A stretch of 64,000 bases of DNA from Halobacillus campisalis (GTDB lineage: Bacteria > Bacillota > Bacilli > Bacillales > Halobacillaceae), in the NCBI RefSeq assembly GCF_030345335.1, contig NZ_JAPVRC010000005.1:224561-288560 (forward strand). Reading direction: 5' to 3'. Below the pieces are notes generated by a model. That model did no database searches and was not told the DNA's origin. It saw only the letters and a program-made list of their open reading frames with translations. Made by a program: the position numbers and the translations under genes. Below, piece after piece: positions 1 to 8,610 of the stretch; within the stretch, counting starts at the first letter, position 1, and the number at the start of each line of letters is the position of its first letter.

Positions 1-1106
1 TCCGTAATAATATCCACTCTGTTCTCTGCATGCCGCACTGCATTTCCCACTATGTTAATGAGAGCTTGCAGAACTCGTTCCCTGTCCACAAAGCTATAAA
101 AGGATTCATCAGAATAAAGATTCAGTTCCACACCTTTTTCATTAGCGAGTGGAAAGAGCCTGTCTTTTGCTTGATTCGCAAGCTCCACCAAGTTGACGTT
201 CTCAGGGTGATACACGTCTTCACTACTGTCTAATTTAGCGAGAAGAATCATTTCGTTGACGATTTTCTTGAGGCGTTCTGTTTCACTGACCATCACTTCC
301 AAACCGCGATCGGCATCAGCCCCTGTAAAAATTCCGTCTTTGATCCCTTCAGCATAGCCTTGAATCGACATCAAAGGAGTTTTCAATTCGTGGGAGGCAT
401 TTTGAAAAAATAGCTTTTGAGTATTAATGTAGCGTTCCAGCTCTTCCGCCATGTGACGAACGCTCCGTTCCACTTCCTTGATCTCCCCGCTTGATTTGAC
501 AGGCTGGACCTGGTCGAACTGGCGTTTCTCGATTTTATTGACTTCTTTTTGCAAGCGGCTTAAAGGCGTGACTAAGCGATTGGTCATAAAGTAACTGACA
601 GCAAGCGCCAATAACAGACCGACAACGAATACGAACACCATCCGCTGGGCGAACTGGTTTTGGACGATCTGCAAATCATCCAGCGGGGTGGCCATGACCA
701 GAATCCTCTGCGAGCTGTTCGGGGCGAACCCTATATTGTATACGACGTAACTTTCTCCCTGACTGTCCCATACTTCCTCGTTGATCAATTCATCTTCGAA
801 TCTCTCCATCCAGTCGAGGGCGGTCTCTGTTGGAAGAGTGCTGAATAGGACTTCCTCTTGTCTTAAATCAAATAACAATAAAGGGTAATCCTGGTCCTGT
901 ACGAGGCGTGTCAATTGAGGGACACGTACAGATGCGTCCTCTTCCGTCGTAATTTGTGACAGCAGCTTCGCTCTTTCCTCCAACTGCCCTCGTTCATCCT
1001 GAATCAACATGTCCATTAGTAAGGAGTATATAAAAAATGCGGTCAGCGTCATGACAAATAATATGACCGCAGCAAATGCCGCGTTCAACTGGTACTGTAA
1101 TTTCAT
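1..1106 (-). CDS. cssS: CssS-like sensor histidine kinase (partial, 3' end outside window)
   Basis: Membrane sensor kinase, probable partner of the adjacent response regulator, sensing misfolded or secreted protein stress at the membrane-wall interface. The 368 visible codons show an N-terminal membrane segment (about residues 8-30), an extracytoplasmic region, a second membrane segment (about 152-175), a HAMP-like linker and the phospho-acceptor H-box SHELKTP (His239). The N-box QALINIVGNAVRHAE lies near residue 352; the ATP-binding G boxes are beyond the window edge. Its ATG overlaps the stop of the regulator gene (ATGA), so the two are translationally coupled. The divergent HtrA-family protease matches the known cssRS-htrB arrangement of Bacillus subtilis. 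The sensor region is diverged from what I remember of CssS, so the name rests mainly on context and regulator similarity. Confidence 0.8.
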   Translation of the reverse strand, partial: MKLQYQLNAAFAAVILFVMTLTAFFIYSLLMDMLIQDERGQLEERAKLLSQITTEEDASVRVPQLTRLVQDQDYPLLLFDLRQEEVLFSTLPTETALDWMERFEDELINEEVWDSQGESYVVYNIGFAPNSSQRILVMATPLDDLQIVQNQFAQRMVFVFVVGLLLALAVSYFMTNRLVTPLSRLQKEVNKIEKRQFDQVQPVKSSGEIKEVERSVRHMAEELERYINTQKLFFQNASHELKTPLMSIQGYAEGIKDGIFTGADADRGLEVMVSETERLKKIVNEMILLAKLDSSEDVYHPENVNLVELANQAKDRLFPLANEKGVELNLYSDESFYSFVDRERVLQALINIVGNAVRHAENRVDIIT

Positions 1107-1798
1107 GAGTTATCACGGTGGGCTCTAAGACGGTAGCCGTGACCCCAAACGGTTTCAAGCGGCAGGTCTTTCATTTTTTTCCGCAGTCTTTTCACGAGAT
1201 CGTCCACCGCCCGGTCACTGCCGAAGTAATCTTCGCCCCACACTTTAATAAGCAGCTCCTCCCTGCTGTACGCACGATTTTCCTTTCGGGCAAGAATTTT
1301 TAAAAGGTCATACTCTTTTGTAGTCACTTCCACTTCTTCTCCTTTGAAATAAGCACTGCGTTCTGTCTCATTCAAAGAAAGGTGTCCAGCCTCGATAATC
1401 ATATCGGACGTTTCTTCCTCTTCCGGTTTCATGACGGTCCACCTTTTTAGCTGCCTTTTAACACGAGCCACTAATTCTCTTGGACTGAAAGGCTTCGTTA
1501 AATAATCATCCCCTCCAAGCTCAAGTCCCAGAATCTTGTCGACTTCATCGTCTTTTGCAGAAATGATGATAATTGGTACTTCAGACGTTTGGCGGATTCT
1601 TTTGCAAAATTCATATCCATCCATTCCAGGCAGCATAATATCAAGCACCCAAAGATCAGGAGGAGACTGCTCAAAGAACTCCCAGGCTCTCTCCGCACTA
1701 TTGAGAGCTTCTACGTGATATCCCTCTTTATCTAAGTATGCTTTTACGATGTCGCGAATGTTCGGATCATCTTCCACAACACCTATTGACCGTTTCAT
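1103..1798 (-). CDS. cssR: CssR-like OmpR-family response regulator
   Basis: Two-component response regulator of 231 residues. The receiver domain (about 1-120) has the acidic pair at E9-D10-D11, phospho-acceptor D53 in VLDIMLPG, S80 and K102 (LTKPFSP). The C-terminal winged helix (about 130-228) contains YSREELLIKVWG and RAVDDLVKRLRKKM, very close to the B. subtilis CssR DNA-binding domain. The start at 1798 is preferred over an in-frame start 29 codons upstream because AGGAGG lies 7 bases before it. It overlaps the kinase start by ATGA. It probably controls the divergent protease gene, and htrA elsewhere, in response to secretion or heat stress. Confidence 0.88.
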   Translation of the reverse strand: MKRSIGVVEDDPNIRDIVKAYLDKEGYHVEALNSAERAWEFFEQSPPDLWVLDIMLPGMDGYEFCKRIRQTSEVPIIIISAKDDEVDKILGLELGGDDYLTKPFSPRELVARVKRQLKRWTVMKPEEEETSDMIIEAGHLSLNETERSAYFKGEEVEVTTKEYDLLKILARKENRAYSREELLIKVWGEDYFGSDRAVDDLVKRLRKKMKDLPLETVWGHGYRLRAHRDNS

Positions 1799-1995
1799 AG
1801 ATTCTTCCTCCTCTTTATTAAGGATTCTATATCTATTCTCGCATATTTTACAAGCTCCCATGTACATTACATACTTTTTCCACAATTACTCCGAAGTCAT
1901 TCCATATCTCATGAGTAGAATATGAATTGTACAGAGGAAATCCATTGAACAACAAGCGTATGATCAGTTGTTATGAAAGGGGTCAGAAATCGATT

Positions 1996-3141
1996 ATGAA
2001 TGAAGAATACAAAGCTAGAAAAAGTCGTAAACGATCGGGATTTGCTTATGGTGTTCTCGGTGCTATCGCCGCTGCGTTTTTGATCACTGCTGTTTTTCAA
2101 TGGAAGGGTATTACGATTAACGTAGAAACGAATGAACCCTCTGCACAGGCTGATGAGCTCAACATCGGTCAGGATGATCAGAATGAAGTGACGCAGGCAA
2201 TCAACGAAACATCAGAAGCAGTCGTAGGAATTAGTAATAGCCAGAATGGAATACAGGGCAGCCAAGAAGCCGGCACTGGATCTGGGGTCATTTATAAAAA
2301 AGACGGCGACCAGGCTTTTGTGGCAACAAACCATCACGTGATTGAAAACGCCTCCTCCCTCGAAGTGATTTTACATGATGGTACAAAAGTGGACGCCGAA
2401 TTGAAGGGCAGCGACCCGCTTTCAGATCTAGCCGTTTTACAAATAGATGGTGAACATGTGGACAAGGTTGCGAAGCTAGGATCAGCTCAAGACATTGAAG
2501 TTGGTCAAACAGCCATAGCTATCGGTAACCCGCTCGGCATGGAATTCGCCGGATCAGCGACACAAGGGATTATAAGCGGCCTGAATCGTAACATACCAGT
2601 GGATATCAACGGGGACCAGCAGCCAGACTGGGAAACTGAAGTTATTCAAACCGATGCGGCCATCAATCCTGGCAACAGTGGGGGTGCGCTGGTCAATCTG
2701 CAAGGAGAAGTCATAGGAATCAATTCTATGAAAATAGCTCAAGCAGAAGTAGAAGGCATTGGTTTTTCCATTCCAATGGATATTGCTAAACCGATCATTG
2801 ACGATTTAGAAACATCAGGAGAAGTGCAGAGACCTTACATGGGGATTCAACTGCAAGACGTCAGCCAGATCCCTCGTTCAGTTCTTGAAGGGGAACTGAA
2901 CCTGCCAAGCGATGCAACGAAGGGTGTACTCGTCGGCAGCGTGGAAGATGCCTCTCCTGCCGCTGACGCCGGCTTACAAAAGTATGATGTAATTACTAAA
3001 ATTGACGACGAAGACGTTGACTCACTTATGAGCCTTCGCCAGTATCTATACAGCGATGTAGAAGCTGGTGATGATATAAACGTTACAGGTTACCGTGATG
3101 GTGAACCTATGGAAGCTTCGCTCAAGCTTTCCTCCCAATAA
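1996..3141 (+). CDS. htrB: HtrB/HtrA-type membrane-anchored serine protease (DegP family)
   Basis: Surface quality-control protease of 381 residues. A basic N-terminus (KARKSRKR) precedes one membrane anchor (about 15-36), a linker, the trypsin-like protease domain and one C-terminal PDZ domain (about 285-375). The catalytic triad is visible: H114 (TNHHVIEN), D144 (DPLSDLAVL) and S228 (NPGNSGGAL). The start at 1996 follows AAAGGGG and gives the short cytoplasmic tail usual for the family; an upstream in-frame start would add 23 poorly fitting residues. It is divergent from cssRS, as htrB (yvtA) is in B. subtilis. HtrA and HtrC are paralogues, so the symbol depends on context. Confidence 0.82.
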   Translation: MNEEYKARKSRKRSGFAYGVLGAIAAAFLITAVFQWKGITINVETNEPSAQADELNIGQDDQNEVTQAINETSEAVVGISNSQNGIQGSQEAGTGSGVIYKKDGDQAFVATNHHVIENASSLEVILHDGTKVDAELKGSDPLSDLAVLQIDGEHVDKVAKLGSAQDIEVGQTAIAIGNPLGMEFAGSATQGIISGLNRNIPVDINGDQQPDWETEVIQTDAAINPGNSGGALVNLQGEVIGINSMKIAQAEVEGIGFSIPMDIAKPIIDDLETSGEVQRPYMGIQLQDVSQIPRSVLEGELNLPSDATKGVLVGSVEDASPAADAGLQKYDVITKIDDEDVDSLMSLRQYLYSDVEAGDDINVTGYRDGEPMEASLKLSSQ

Positions 3142-3166
3142 TTTAAATATAACCTCTCTTTCTGAC

Positions 3167-3202
3167 GTGTTCTTAAAGCCTCGGCTTTAAGAGCACTTTT
3201 TT
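3167..3202 (+). terminator. Rho-independent terminator of the htrB-like gene
   Basis: Stem from gtgttcttaaag and ctttaagagcac followed by six T residues, 25 bases after the stop codon. Confidence 0.85.
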
Positions 3203-3252
3203 GCCTGACGTTCCGTTATAATCACGACATTAGCAGTAATTTCTCCACCTAT

Positions 3253-3290
3253 TCAAAAAAAAGACCCAAATCATATGTGATTTGGGTCTT
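3253..3290 (-). terminator. Terminator of cls
   Basis: The stem aagacccaaatca / tgatttgggtctt is followed on the minus strand by an uninterrupted T run. It lies about 50 bases downstream of the cardiolipin synthase stop. Confidence 0.85.
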
Positions 3291-3341
3291 GCAATGGTGC
3301 AGCATTTTATTTTCAACTCGTAATCCTCTTAAACGACTGTT

Positions 3342-4784
3342 TTACAAAATCGGAGAAAGCAGTCGAGCGATTGCTTCTTTGAATCGAATCCAAAGGGAGC
3401 GCTTTTTATATAATTTGAACGTCAATTGTGAAGAGTCTATGATGTCCTCGTGAAACCGATCGGCTAATTCACGAGCGACATCCGGGTGGTATAGAAAAGC
3501 ATTCACTTCGAAATTCAATCTGAAACTCCGCACATCGATATTCGCTGTCCCAACTGAAGCAATATTTCCATCAACTACAATTGTTTTGGCGTGCAGAAAG
3601 CCTTTTTGATAGATGTAGGCCGTTGCTCCCGCTTTAAGCATATCCCCTATGTTTGAAAAAGTAGCCCAATACACAAAGGGATGGTCGGGCATTTTGGGTA
3701 TCATGATCCGTACGTCTACTCCTGATAATACAGCGATTCTCAGTGCATCCAGAAGACTGTCATCAGGAATAAAGTAAGGAGTTTGGATATAAACATACTC
3801 TTTGGCTGAAAGAATCATTTTTATGTAGCCATGTTTAATTTGCTCCCATTCCGAATCAGGTCCGCTTGATACGATCTGCATCGCGACATCACCTTCGGCT
3901 TCCGCTTGATAATATCGTTCATTATAATAGATGTCATCGCGGGAAGCTTGGTTCCAATCGAGAATGAAACGGGTCTGCATGTTATGAACGGCTCCACCCC
4001 TCACTCTCAAATGTGTATCTCTCCAGTACCCAAATCGTTTGTTGTACCCCAAGTATTCGTCGCCTATGTTGAATCCGCCGGTATATCCAATTTTCCCATC
4101 GATAATAGCTAGTTTTCTATGATTCCGATAATTGATTTTCATGTTCAATTTGGGAATAAGAGGTGGAAAAAATGATTCGACCATGCCGCCCGCTTCTTCA
4201 ATCTTTTTAATGAATTTCCGGCTCAGCGTCCTTGATCCCATATCATCATATAGAAGCTTAACTTCCACATTTTCCTTCGCCTTCCTTATCAGTACTTCCG
4301 CCAGCCGCTGACCAAGCTGGTCATCCCGTACGATATAGTAAAGGAGGTGGACATGATCCGTTGCTCCTTCGATATCCTCTAGTAAAGCGTGGAATTTTTT
4401 CTGGCCATCCGTGAAGACTTCCACTTCATTATCCTGAGTCAGCAATGCGTCGTTATTTTTCAAATGCATATATATCAAATCTTCATAAGGCACGATGTCT
4501 TTGTGCTGAACTTTAAGGGTGCGGTCTTTAATCTCACTCAATTGATTTTGTACAGCTGTCAATAAACCGAGACGGCTCTTTTTATCCCATATGAAAATCT
4601 CCTTATTACTTAAACGCCTTCCGAAGATTAAATAAAGGAAGAATCCGGCTACCGGGATAAATAGTAACACCATAAGCCACGCCCAGGTGGAGCTTGCGTC
4701 CCTGCGTTCAAGGAAAATGATAGCTAGTGCCAGCAGAACGTTCAGAATGATAATGGTACTGAAAATGTATGGTATTATGTCCAA
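3342..4784 (-). CDS. cls: Cardiolipin synthase (phospholipase D superfamily)
   Basis: Makes cardiolipin from two phosphatidylglycerol molecules at the cytoplasmic membrane. The 480 residues show two N-terminal membrane hairpins (about 1-57) and two HKD phospholipase D motifs: HRKLAIIDG (His222) and HAKTIVVDG (His398), each followed by a glycine-rich stretch (GYTGGFNIGDEY, GTANIDVRSF). The preferred start is TTG at 4784, with AAGGAAGG in front. An upstream TTG at 4811 lacks a ribosome binding site and would make the protein longer than the usual 480-485 residues. It is monocistronic, with its own terminator. Confidence 0.9.
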   Translation of the reverse strand: MDIIPYIFSTIIILNVLLALAIIFLERRDASSTWAWLMVLLFIPVAGFFLYLIFGRRLSNKEIFIWDKKSRLGLLTAVQNQLSEIKDRTLKVQHKDIVPYEDLIYMHLKNNDALLTQDNEVEVFTDGQKKFHALLEDIEGATDHVHLLYYIVRDDQLGQRLAEVLIRKAKENVEVKLLYDDMGSRTLSRKFIKKIEEAGGMVESFFPPLIPKLNMKINYRNHRKLAIIDGKIGYTGGFNIGDEYLGYNKRFGYWRDTHLRVRGGAVHNMQTRFILDWNQASRDDIYYNERYYQAEAEGDVAMQIVSSGPDSEWEQIKHGYIKMILSAKEYVYIQTPYFIPDDSLLDALRIAVLSGVDVRIMIPKMPDHPFVYWATFSNIGDMLKAGATAYIYQKGFLHAKTIVVDGNIASVGTANIDVRSFRLNFEVNAFLYHPDVARELADRFHEDIIDSSQLTFKLYKKRSLWIRFKEAIARLLSPIL

Positions 4785-5069
4785 CTTGACACACCTTCCT
4801 TTTCTTAACAACTACTCTTCACTATAGCATATTTATCCTTTCTTCATAAATCAAAAAGAGGGTTTCAAAGAGAATGCTATTTTCTCAGAGCTCGAGAAAG
4901 CAGCTTTCTGTTCTACTGAGTTGAAAGGAAAGCACAGACCACCGCATTCGCACCACTCTGGTGTATAGGTTCCCCCAACCTACAGCACAGTTGACTGAAA
5001 AATGGAGACTATTAAGGCAAAAGGAACAGGGTAAGAATTGATATATAGACTGTAAAAAATTTTAAAAAC

Positions 5070-5764
5070 AAATTGGCAGGATAGTGGAAGACTTGATTTC
5101 AAGATAGCCGGGGGTCGTTGCCCAATTAAGAGTCAGTGGTGGTTGGGAAGCTACTCGCTTTCCTGTGGGGGAACTGGCGAGCTTCTTCGGGCTAAAGCCC
5201 TGTGGAATATCTGCTGTTCCGTCATCGTGATGAGTGGAAGGTGGTTTTAGGAATGGGCTCGCTTTCCGTGGGATTGCAGTGAGCTTCCTCAGGCTGTCGC
5301 CTTCCGGTATCTCACCAATCACTCTTTTCCCACAGGAGTCCCACCCATTCCTAAAACCACCTAACTTATATTAAGAGACGGAACTAAGACATGAGAAGAA
5401 AAAACTCTCTTGTACCAACGTTCCCCAACCAACCTATTCATTATGAAGTGACTGCCGCGATTTCAACTTACTTGCGTATTCAAGCTTGGACGCTTAGCGG
5501 TTAGCAGGACTTTCTTCATTTCTGTTCGATAAGTCAACATCGCAAAGCCCATCACTCTTTGTGTTTCTTATGACTACTCAGGCAGCTAAGTCCAGTCCAT
5601 ACGCCACTGAACGAAGCACTTCGGCTATTACAAAAGGAGTCTTATCGTCAGTGCTCGCCCCGGAAAGCGATCCGTTTCCCGGAGCCCCTAAATTCTCATT
5701 TTGTCTCGAAACTGAGTCTTCCACTAAAGGGAGCGTTAATTGAAAAACTTAAATTAAGCATGTT
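5070..5764 (+). repeat. Composite repeat copy R1 (left flank - hairpins - middle - right flank)
   Basis: Non-coding stretch between cls and niaR that matches other copies in this window. From left to right: the left flank with tggaagacttgatttc (about 5085-5100); a broken hairpin left half (5141-5210); a 25-nt segment shared with R3 (about 5210-5234); an intact type-A hairpin (5240-5361); a middle beginning gacggaactaagacatgaga; a badly decayed second hairpin (about 5560-5700); and the right flank with gaaactgagtcttccacta (5709-5727). No convincing gene lies inside. 4812-5069 shows nothing I recognise. Confidence 0.8.
5240..5361 (+). repeat. Type-A hairpin unit (R1)
   Basis: A 122-nt near-palindrome. 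The outer arms are ggtggttttaggaatggg and its exact complement cccattcctaaaaccacc. The inner core pairs cgctttccgtggga with tcccacaggagtc, and gtgagcttcctcaggc with gccttccggtatctcac. The core is in reverse orientation relative to the second hairpin of the composite. Confidence 0.9.
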
Positions 5765-5796
5765 AAAAGGCTCGGTCAAAAAACGACCGAGCCTTT
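5765..5796 (-). terminator. Terminator of niaR, abutting the repeat end
   Basis: Stem aaaggctcggtc / gaccgagccttt with T-rich tail on the minus strand, 35 bases after the niaR stop. A near-identical hairpin abuts the right end of copy R3. Confidence 0.85.
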
Positions 5797-5831
5797 AGGT
5801 ATCCAAAACCTTCCACAAATTATGAAGTAAT

Positions 5832-6368
5832 TTATGATTCTAACAATATTCCTTTGGCGGCTAATTCATTCACAGCCCCTTGCAGCGATTCTTCTTCTCT
5901 TGCGGCAATCGTATGTGTATGGATGCCTGATGTCAAATCTGAGAGGAAAGTAGCACCGGTCGTTTCTATACGTTCCAGGAACCTCTCCACATCCTTACGT
6001 GTAGAGAGACCAAGGCTCGCAGTAATATCTCCATACACTGGATGTTCTACGATGACGTCCATTACATGCACTCCATGATCCACAAGAATATTCAACTCTT
6101 CTCTAACCTGGTCTTTGCCGTGTTGACATACAATCATTTTTTTGTAGGGTAATTGATCTTTAGAATCCGCCATGTAGACATAACCTTGACTCGTAGCGAT
6201 AATTGGCTCTCCTGCTGCTTTTAACAATGAAATGTCGCCAACAATTACTTGTCTCGTAACACTCATCTGTTCTGCCAGTGCACTTCCTTTTAAAGGGTGC
6301 ACGGCTTGTCTTAATAGTGTAAGAATATGTTCTCTGCGTTCATTAGCTTTAATTTTTGACTCTCTCAT
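5832..6368 (-). CDS. niaR: NiaR-type nicotinate-responsive repressor (HTH_11 + 3H domain)
   Basis: Transcriptional repressor of NAD biosynthesis genes, using nicotinate as co-repressor in characterised homologues. The 178 residues comprise an N-terminal winged helix (about 8-65, with SALAEQMSVTRQVIVGDI as the HTH) and a 3H domain (about 75-175). The conserved histidine groups are in CQHGKDQ, DHGVHVMDVIVEHPVYGD and GIHTHTIAA. The ATG at 6368 follows GAGGAG at good spacing. It stands alone; no NAD biosynthesis gene is adjacent, though a nicotinamidase lies 50 kb away in this window. Confidence 0.9.
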   Translation of the reverse strand: MRESKIKANERREHILTLLRQAVHPLKGSALAEQMSVTRQVIVGDISLLKAAGEPIIATSQGYVYMADSKDQLPYKKMIVCQHGKDQVREELNILVDHGVHVMDVIVEHPVYGDITASLGLSTRKDVERFLERIETTGATFLSDLTSGIHTHTIAAREEESLQGAVNELAAKGILLES

Positions 6369-6434
6369 CTTTCTGCTCCTCTGTACGCTTTCGATATCCT
6401 TATAGTAACATATCGATTGTTTCCTTAATGAGTA

Positions 6435-7898
6435 TCACTCGTACACATATCCGCTTAACTTCCATTGCTCGATGGAAAAAGTCGTTTCTCCAAGAGAGGT
6501 GAATAAGATGTCTTCATCTTCAGGCTGTGGAAACATCCGGCTTGTAAATACTTCCTTACCTCCATTCACAAAAATTTCTATAGAAGAAGTATCGATTAAA
6601 ATATGCAGCTTTTTCAGTTCCTCTTTTAACACCGTCCGTCGAAACTCTGTTTGACTTTTGTCCTCGAGGTGCGGTCTCGATAAAGTAAGGGTTCCGTCCC
6701 TTTTTGTATAACTGAACGAGATATAATGGAAGAGCTCAATCGCAAACTGGTCATCAAGCTGTTCAAAATCTATCTGTAGTTCAATCGGTCTTCCTTCAAT
6801 GCCTCTTATGGCCTTTTGGTCATTTTCGATCGTAATCTCAGAATGTAAGAGGACGGCCTCTCTCATCTCCTCTAATTCCGGAACGGGGTACTGGATAATT
6901 TGCTCTCCATTCCATTCTAATACACGCGGTACAGTGAGACAGTGGATCCATTTGCTGTTGACAGTCGGATGGGACTGTTCCATTTGTTCTGGGACGCCCA
7001 TCCAGCCAAACATGATTCTTCTCCCTTTATCATCTATGAAAGTCTGAGGAGCATAGAATTCAAAACCACGGTCCAATTCGACAAATGCCCCATGTTCAAG
7101 ACTGGGTTCAGTAAAAGACAGCTCTCCCGCAAAATAGCCCGTTTGGTAGGTGTTGTTGTATTTCATTCCATCTGGCTGAAGGCCTTGTGGTGAAACTAGC
7201 AGGATATCGGTGCCGTCCAGTTCAAACATGTCTGGACATTCCCACATATAGCCGAAATCGCCGAGACGATTTTCATTGGACCCGGCAATCGGTCCGAGGA
7301 ACTCCCACTGAAGTAAATCATCTGATTCATACATGAGGACTTTCCCTTGTGCCTTTTGATTTTTCGCCCCTACGACCATATACCACTTGTGCTCTTTTTT
7401 CCATACTTTAGGATCCCTGAAGTCGCCCGTATACCCATTAGGCACGTGAATGACAGGCCCTTTCTTCTCAAAATGGACGCCGTCTGTAGAGATGGCTACA
7501 CATTGATACTCCTCCTGATCGCCCTTATCATTAAACACGTTACCTGTATAAAAAAGGTATAAGGTATCTTCATGAGAAACAGCGCTTCCCGAGTAACAGC
7601 CGTCTTTGTCGTACCATTCAGAAGGAGCAAGCGCGATTCCTTCATGCTTCCAGTGAACTAAATCCTTTGATATGTAATGACCCCAAAATTTTTCTCCATG
7701 ATCCGGTTTAAAAGGCATCCATTGATAAAAAAGATGATACTCCCCTTTCCACTGAATCAGGCCGTTCGGATCGTTCATCAACCCTACAGGCGGCATATGG
7801 TGGAAAGTAAGCCGGTAAGGATCTCCACTTACTGTAGTTTCGTGTGTAAAGATTTCACTCATTGCTTGCTGACGAAGTGCTGTATCTTTATCAGACAT
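6435..7898 (-). CDS. sacA: Sucrose-6-phosphate hydrolase (GH32)
   Basis: Hydrolyses PTS-imported sucrose-6-phosphate to glucose-6-phosphate and fructose in the cytoplasm. The 487 residues contain the five-bladed propeller with nucleophile D43 (MNDPNG), transition-state stabiliser D162 (FRDPKVW) and acid/base E220 (WECPD), then a beta-sandwich with EIFVNGGKEVFTSR. The start at 7898 follows GGAGAGG; an upstream in-frame ATG ten codons earlier has no proper site. It lies downstream of a glucose-type EIIA gene with a terminator-like hairpin between them. No sucrose EIIBC permease is present in the window. Confidence 0.92.
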   Translation of the reverse strand: MSDKDTALRQQAMSEIFTHETTVSGDPYRLTFHHMPPVGLMNDPNGLIQWKGEYHLFYQWMPFKPDHGEKFWGHYISKDLVHWKHEGIALAPSEWYDKDGCYSGSAVSHEDTLYLFYTGNVFNDKGDQEEYQCVAISTDGVHFEKKGPVIHVPNGYTGDFRDPKVWKKEHKWYMVVGAKNQKAQGKVLMYESDDLLQWEFLGPIAGSNENRLGDFGYMWECPDMFELDGTDILLVSPQGLQPDGMKYNNTYQTGYFAGELSFTEPSLEHGAFVELDRGFEFYAPQTFIDDKGRRIMFGWMGVPEQMEQSHPTVNSKWIHCLTVPRVLEWNGEQIIQYPVPELEEMREAVLLHSEITIENDQKAIRGIEGRPIELQIDFEQLDDQFAIELFHYISFSYTKRDGTLTLSRPHLEDKSQTEFRRTVLKEELKKLHILIDTSSIEIFVNGGKEVFTSRMFPQPEDEDILFTSLGETTFSIEQWKLSGYVYE

Positions 7899-7933
7899 GT
7901 TGACCTCTCCTTCATTCAAGTCTTCCATATGGT

Positions 7934-7970
7934 AAAAGAACCCAACGTCACGTAACGTCAGGTTCTTTTA
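7934..7970 (-). terminator. Hairpin between EIIA and sacA
   Basis: Stem aaaagaacc / ggttctttt enclosing acgtcacgtaacgt, with a terminal T run. It ends the EIIA transcript or acts as a partial terminator before sacA. Confidence 0.75.
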
Positions 7971-7978
7971 TGGTGCAA

Positions 7979-8473
7979 TTATTTAGTCTGTAGTTTGATG
8001 ATATGAGTCTCTCCAGCATTGGCCGTTTCGCTGTAAGTAGGTTCAAAGCTTTCTACAATATCATCATAGTTCGTGATGACAATCGGAGTAATAGTGCTTT
8101 TAGCTTTTTCTTCTACAAGAGCTGTATCAAAAGTGACAAGTTTATCGCCCGCTTTGACTTGATCTCCTGTAGTGATGTGCCCTTCAAAGCCTTCCCCTTC
8201 CATAGCTACGGTCTCAAGACCGATATGGACAAGTACTTCAACACCAGATTTCGTTTTAATACCTACCGCGTGATTGGTAGGGAATAATTGTACGATTTCT
8301 CCATCTACCGGGCTGACAACTTCTCCGTTCGTAGGCTCAATAGCTACACCGTCGCCCATCATACGTTGACTGAAGACCGGGTCTGGAACTTCATCAAGGG
8401 AGACTACTTTGCCGCTGATAGGGGCAACGATTTGTTCCTCTACACTTTTTTTACCGAATAGCTTTTTTAACAT
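7979..8473 (-). CDS. PTS glucose-type EIIA protein
   Basis: Free-standing EIIA domain of 164 residues that carries phosphate from HPr to an EIIB domain. The phospho-accepting histidine is H83 (VLVHIGLETV), with partner H68 (FPTNHAVGI). The ATG at 8473 follows AGGAAG at 9 bases; the ATGATG codons just upstream sit too close to that site. It is about 70% identical by eye to the second EIIA of this window (53767-54255). Genomic pairing with sacA suggests it serves a sucrose or glucose EIIBC encoded elsewhere. Confidence 0.88.
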   Translation of the reverse strand: MLKKLFGKKSVEEQIVAPISGKVVSLDEVPDPVFSQRMMGDGVAIEPTNGEVVSPVDGEIVQLFPTNHAVGIKTKSGVEVLVHIGLETVAMEGEGFEGHITTGDQVKAGDKLVTFDTALVEEKAKSTITPIVITNYDDIVESFEPTYSETANAGETHIIKLQTK

Positions 8474-8610
8474 GATCATCATCTTCCTTTCGTTGTTATA
8501 ATCTTGGGTTCTTTTTGGTATAAACTGAATACTCTTCACTTTCCCTTAAAATATAACAGTAAACCTTATCATATGTAGGGCCGGCCATCTCATCCAGCCC
8601 GAGGCAGTCA

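Noticed and set aside
1927..1995. Upstream extension of the HtrB-like protein
   Set aside because: The added 23 residues include cysteine and asparagine-rich text unlike the family, and a better site precedes the ATG at 1996.
5062..5322. Minus-strand frame with peptide text like GEIPEGDSLRKLTAIPRKAS, recurring at 11249-11506, 17020-17346 and 63710-63982
   Set aside because: It is the translation of the hairpin unit of the composite repeat. The similarity among the frames follows from the repeated DNA, and none has a ribosome binding site or consistent ends.
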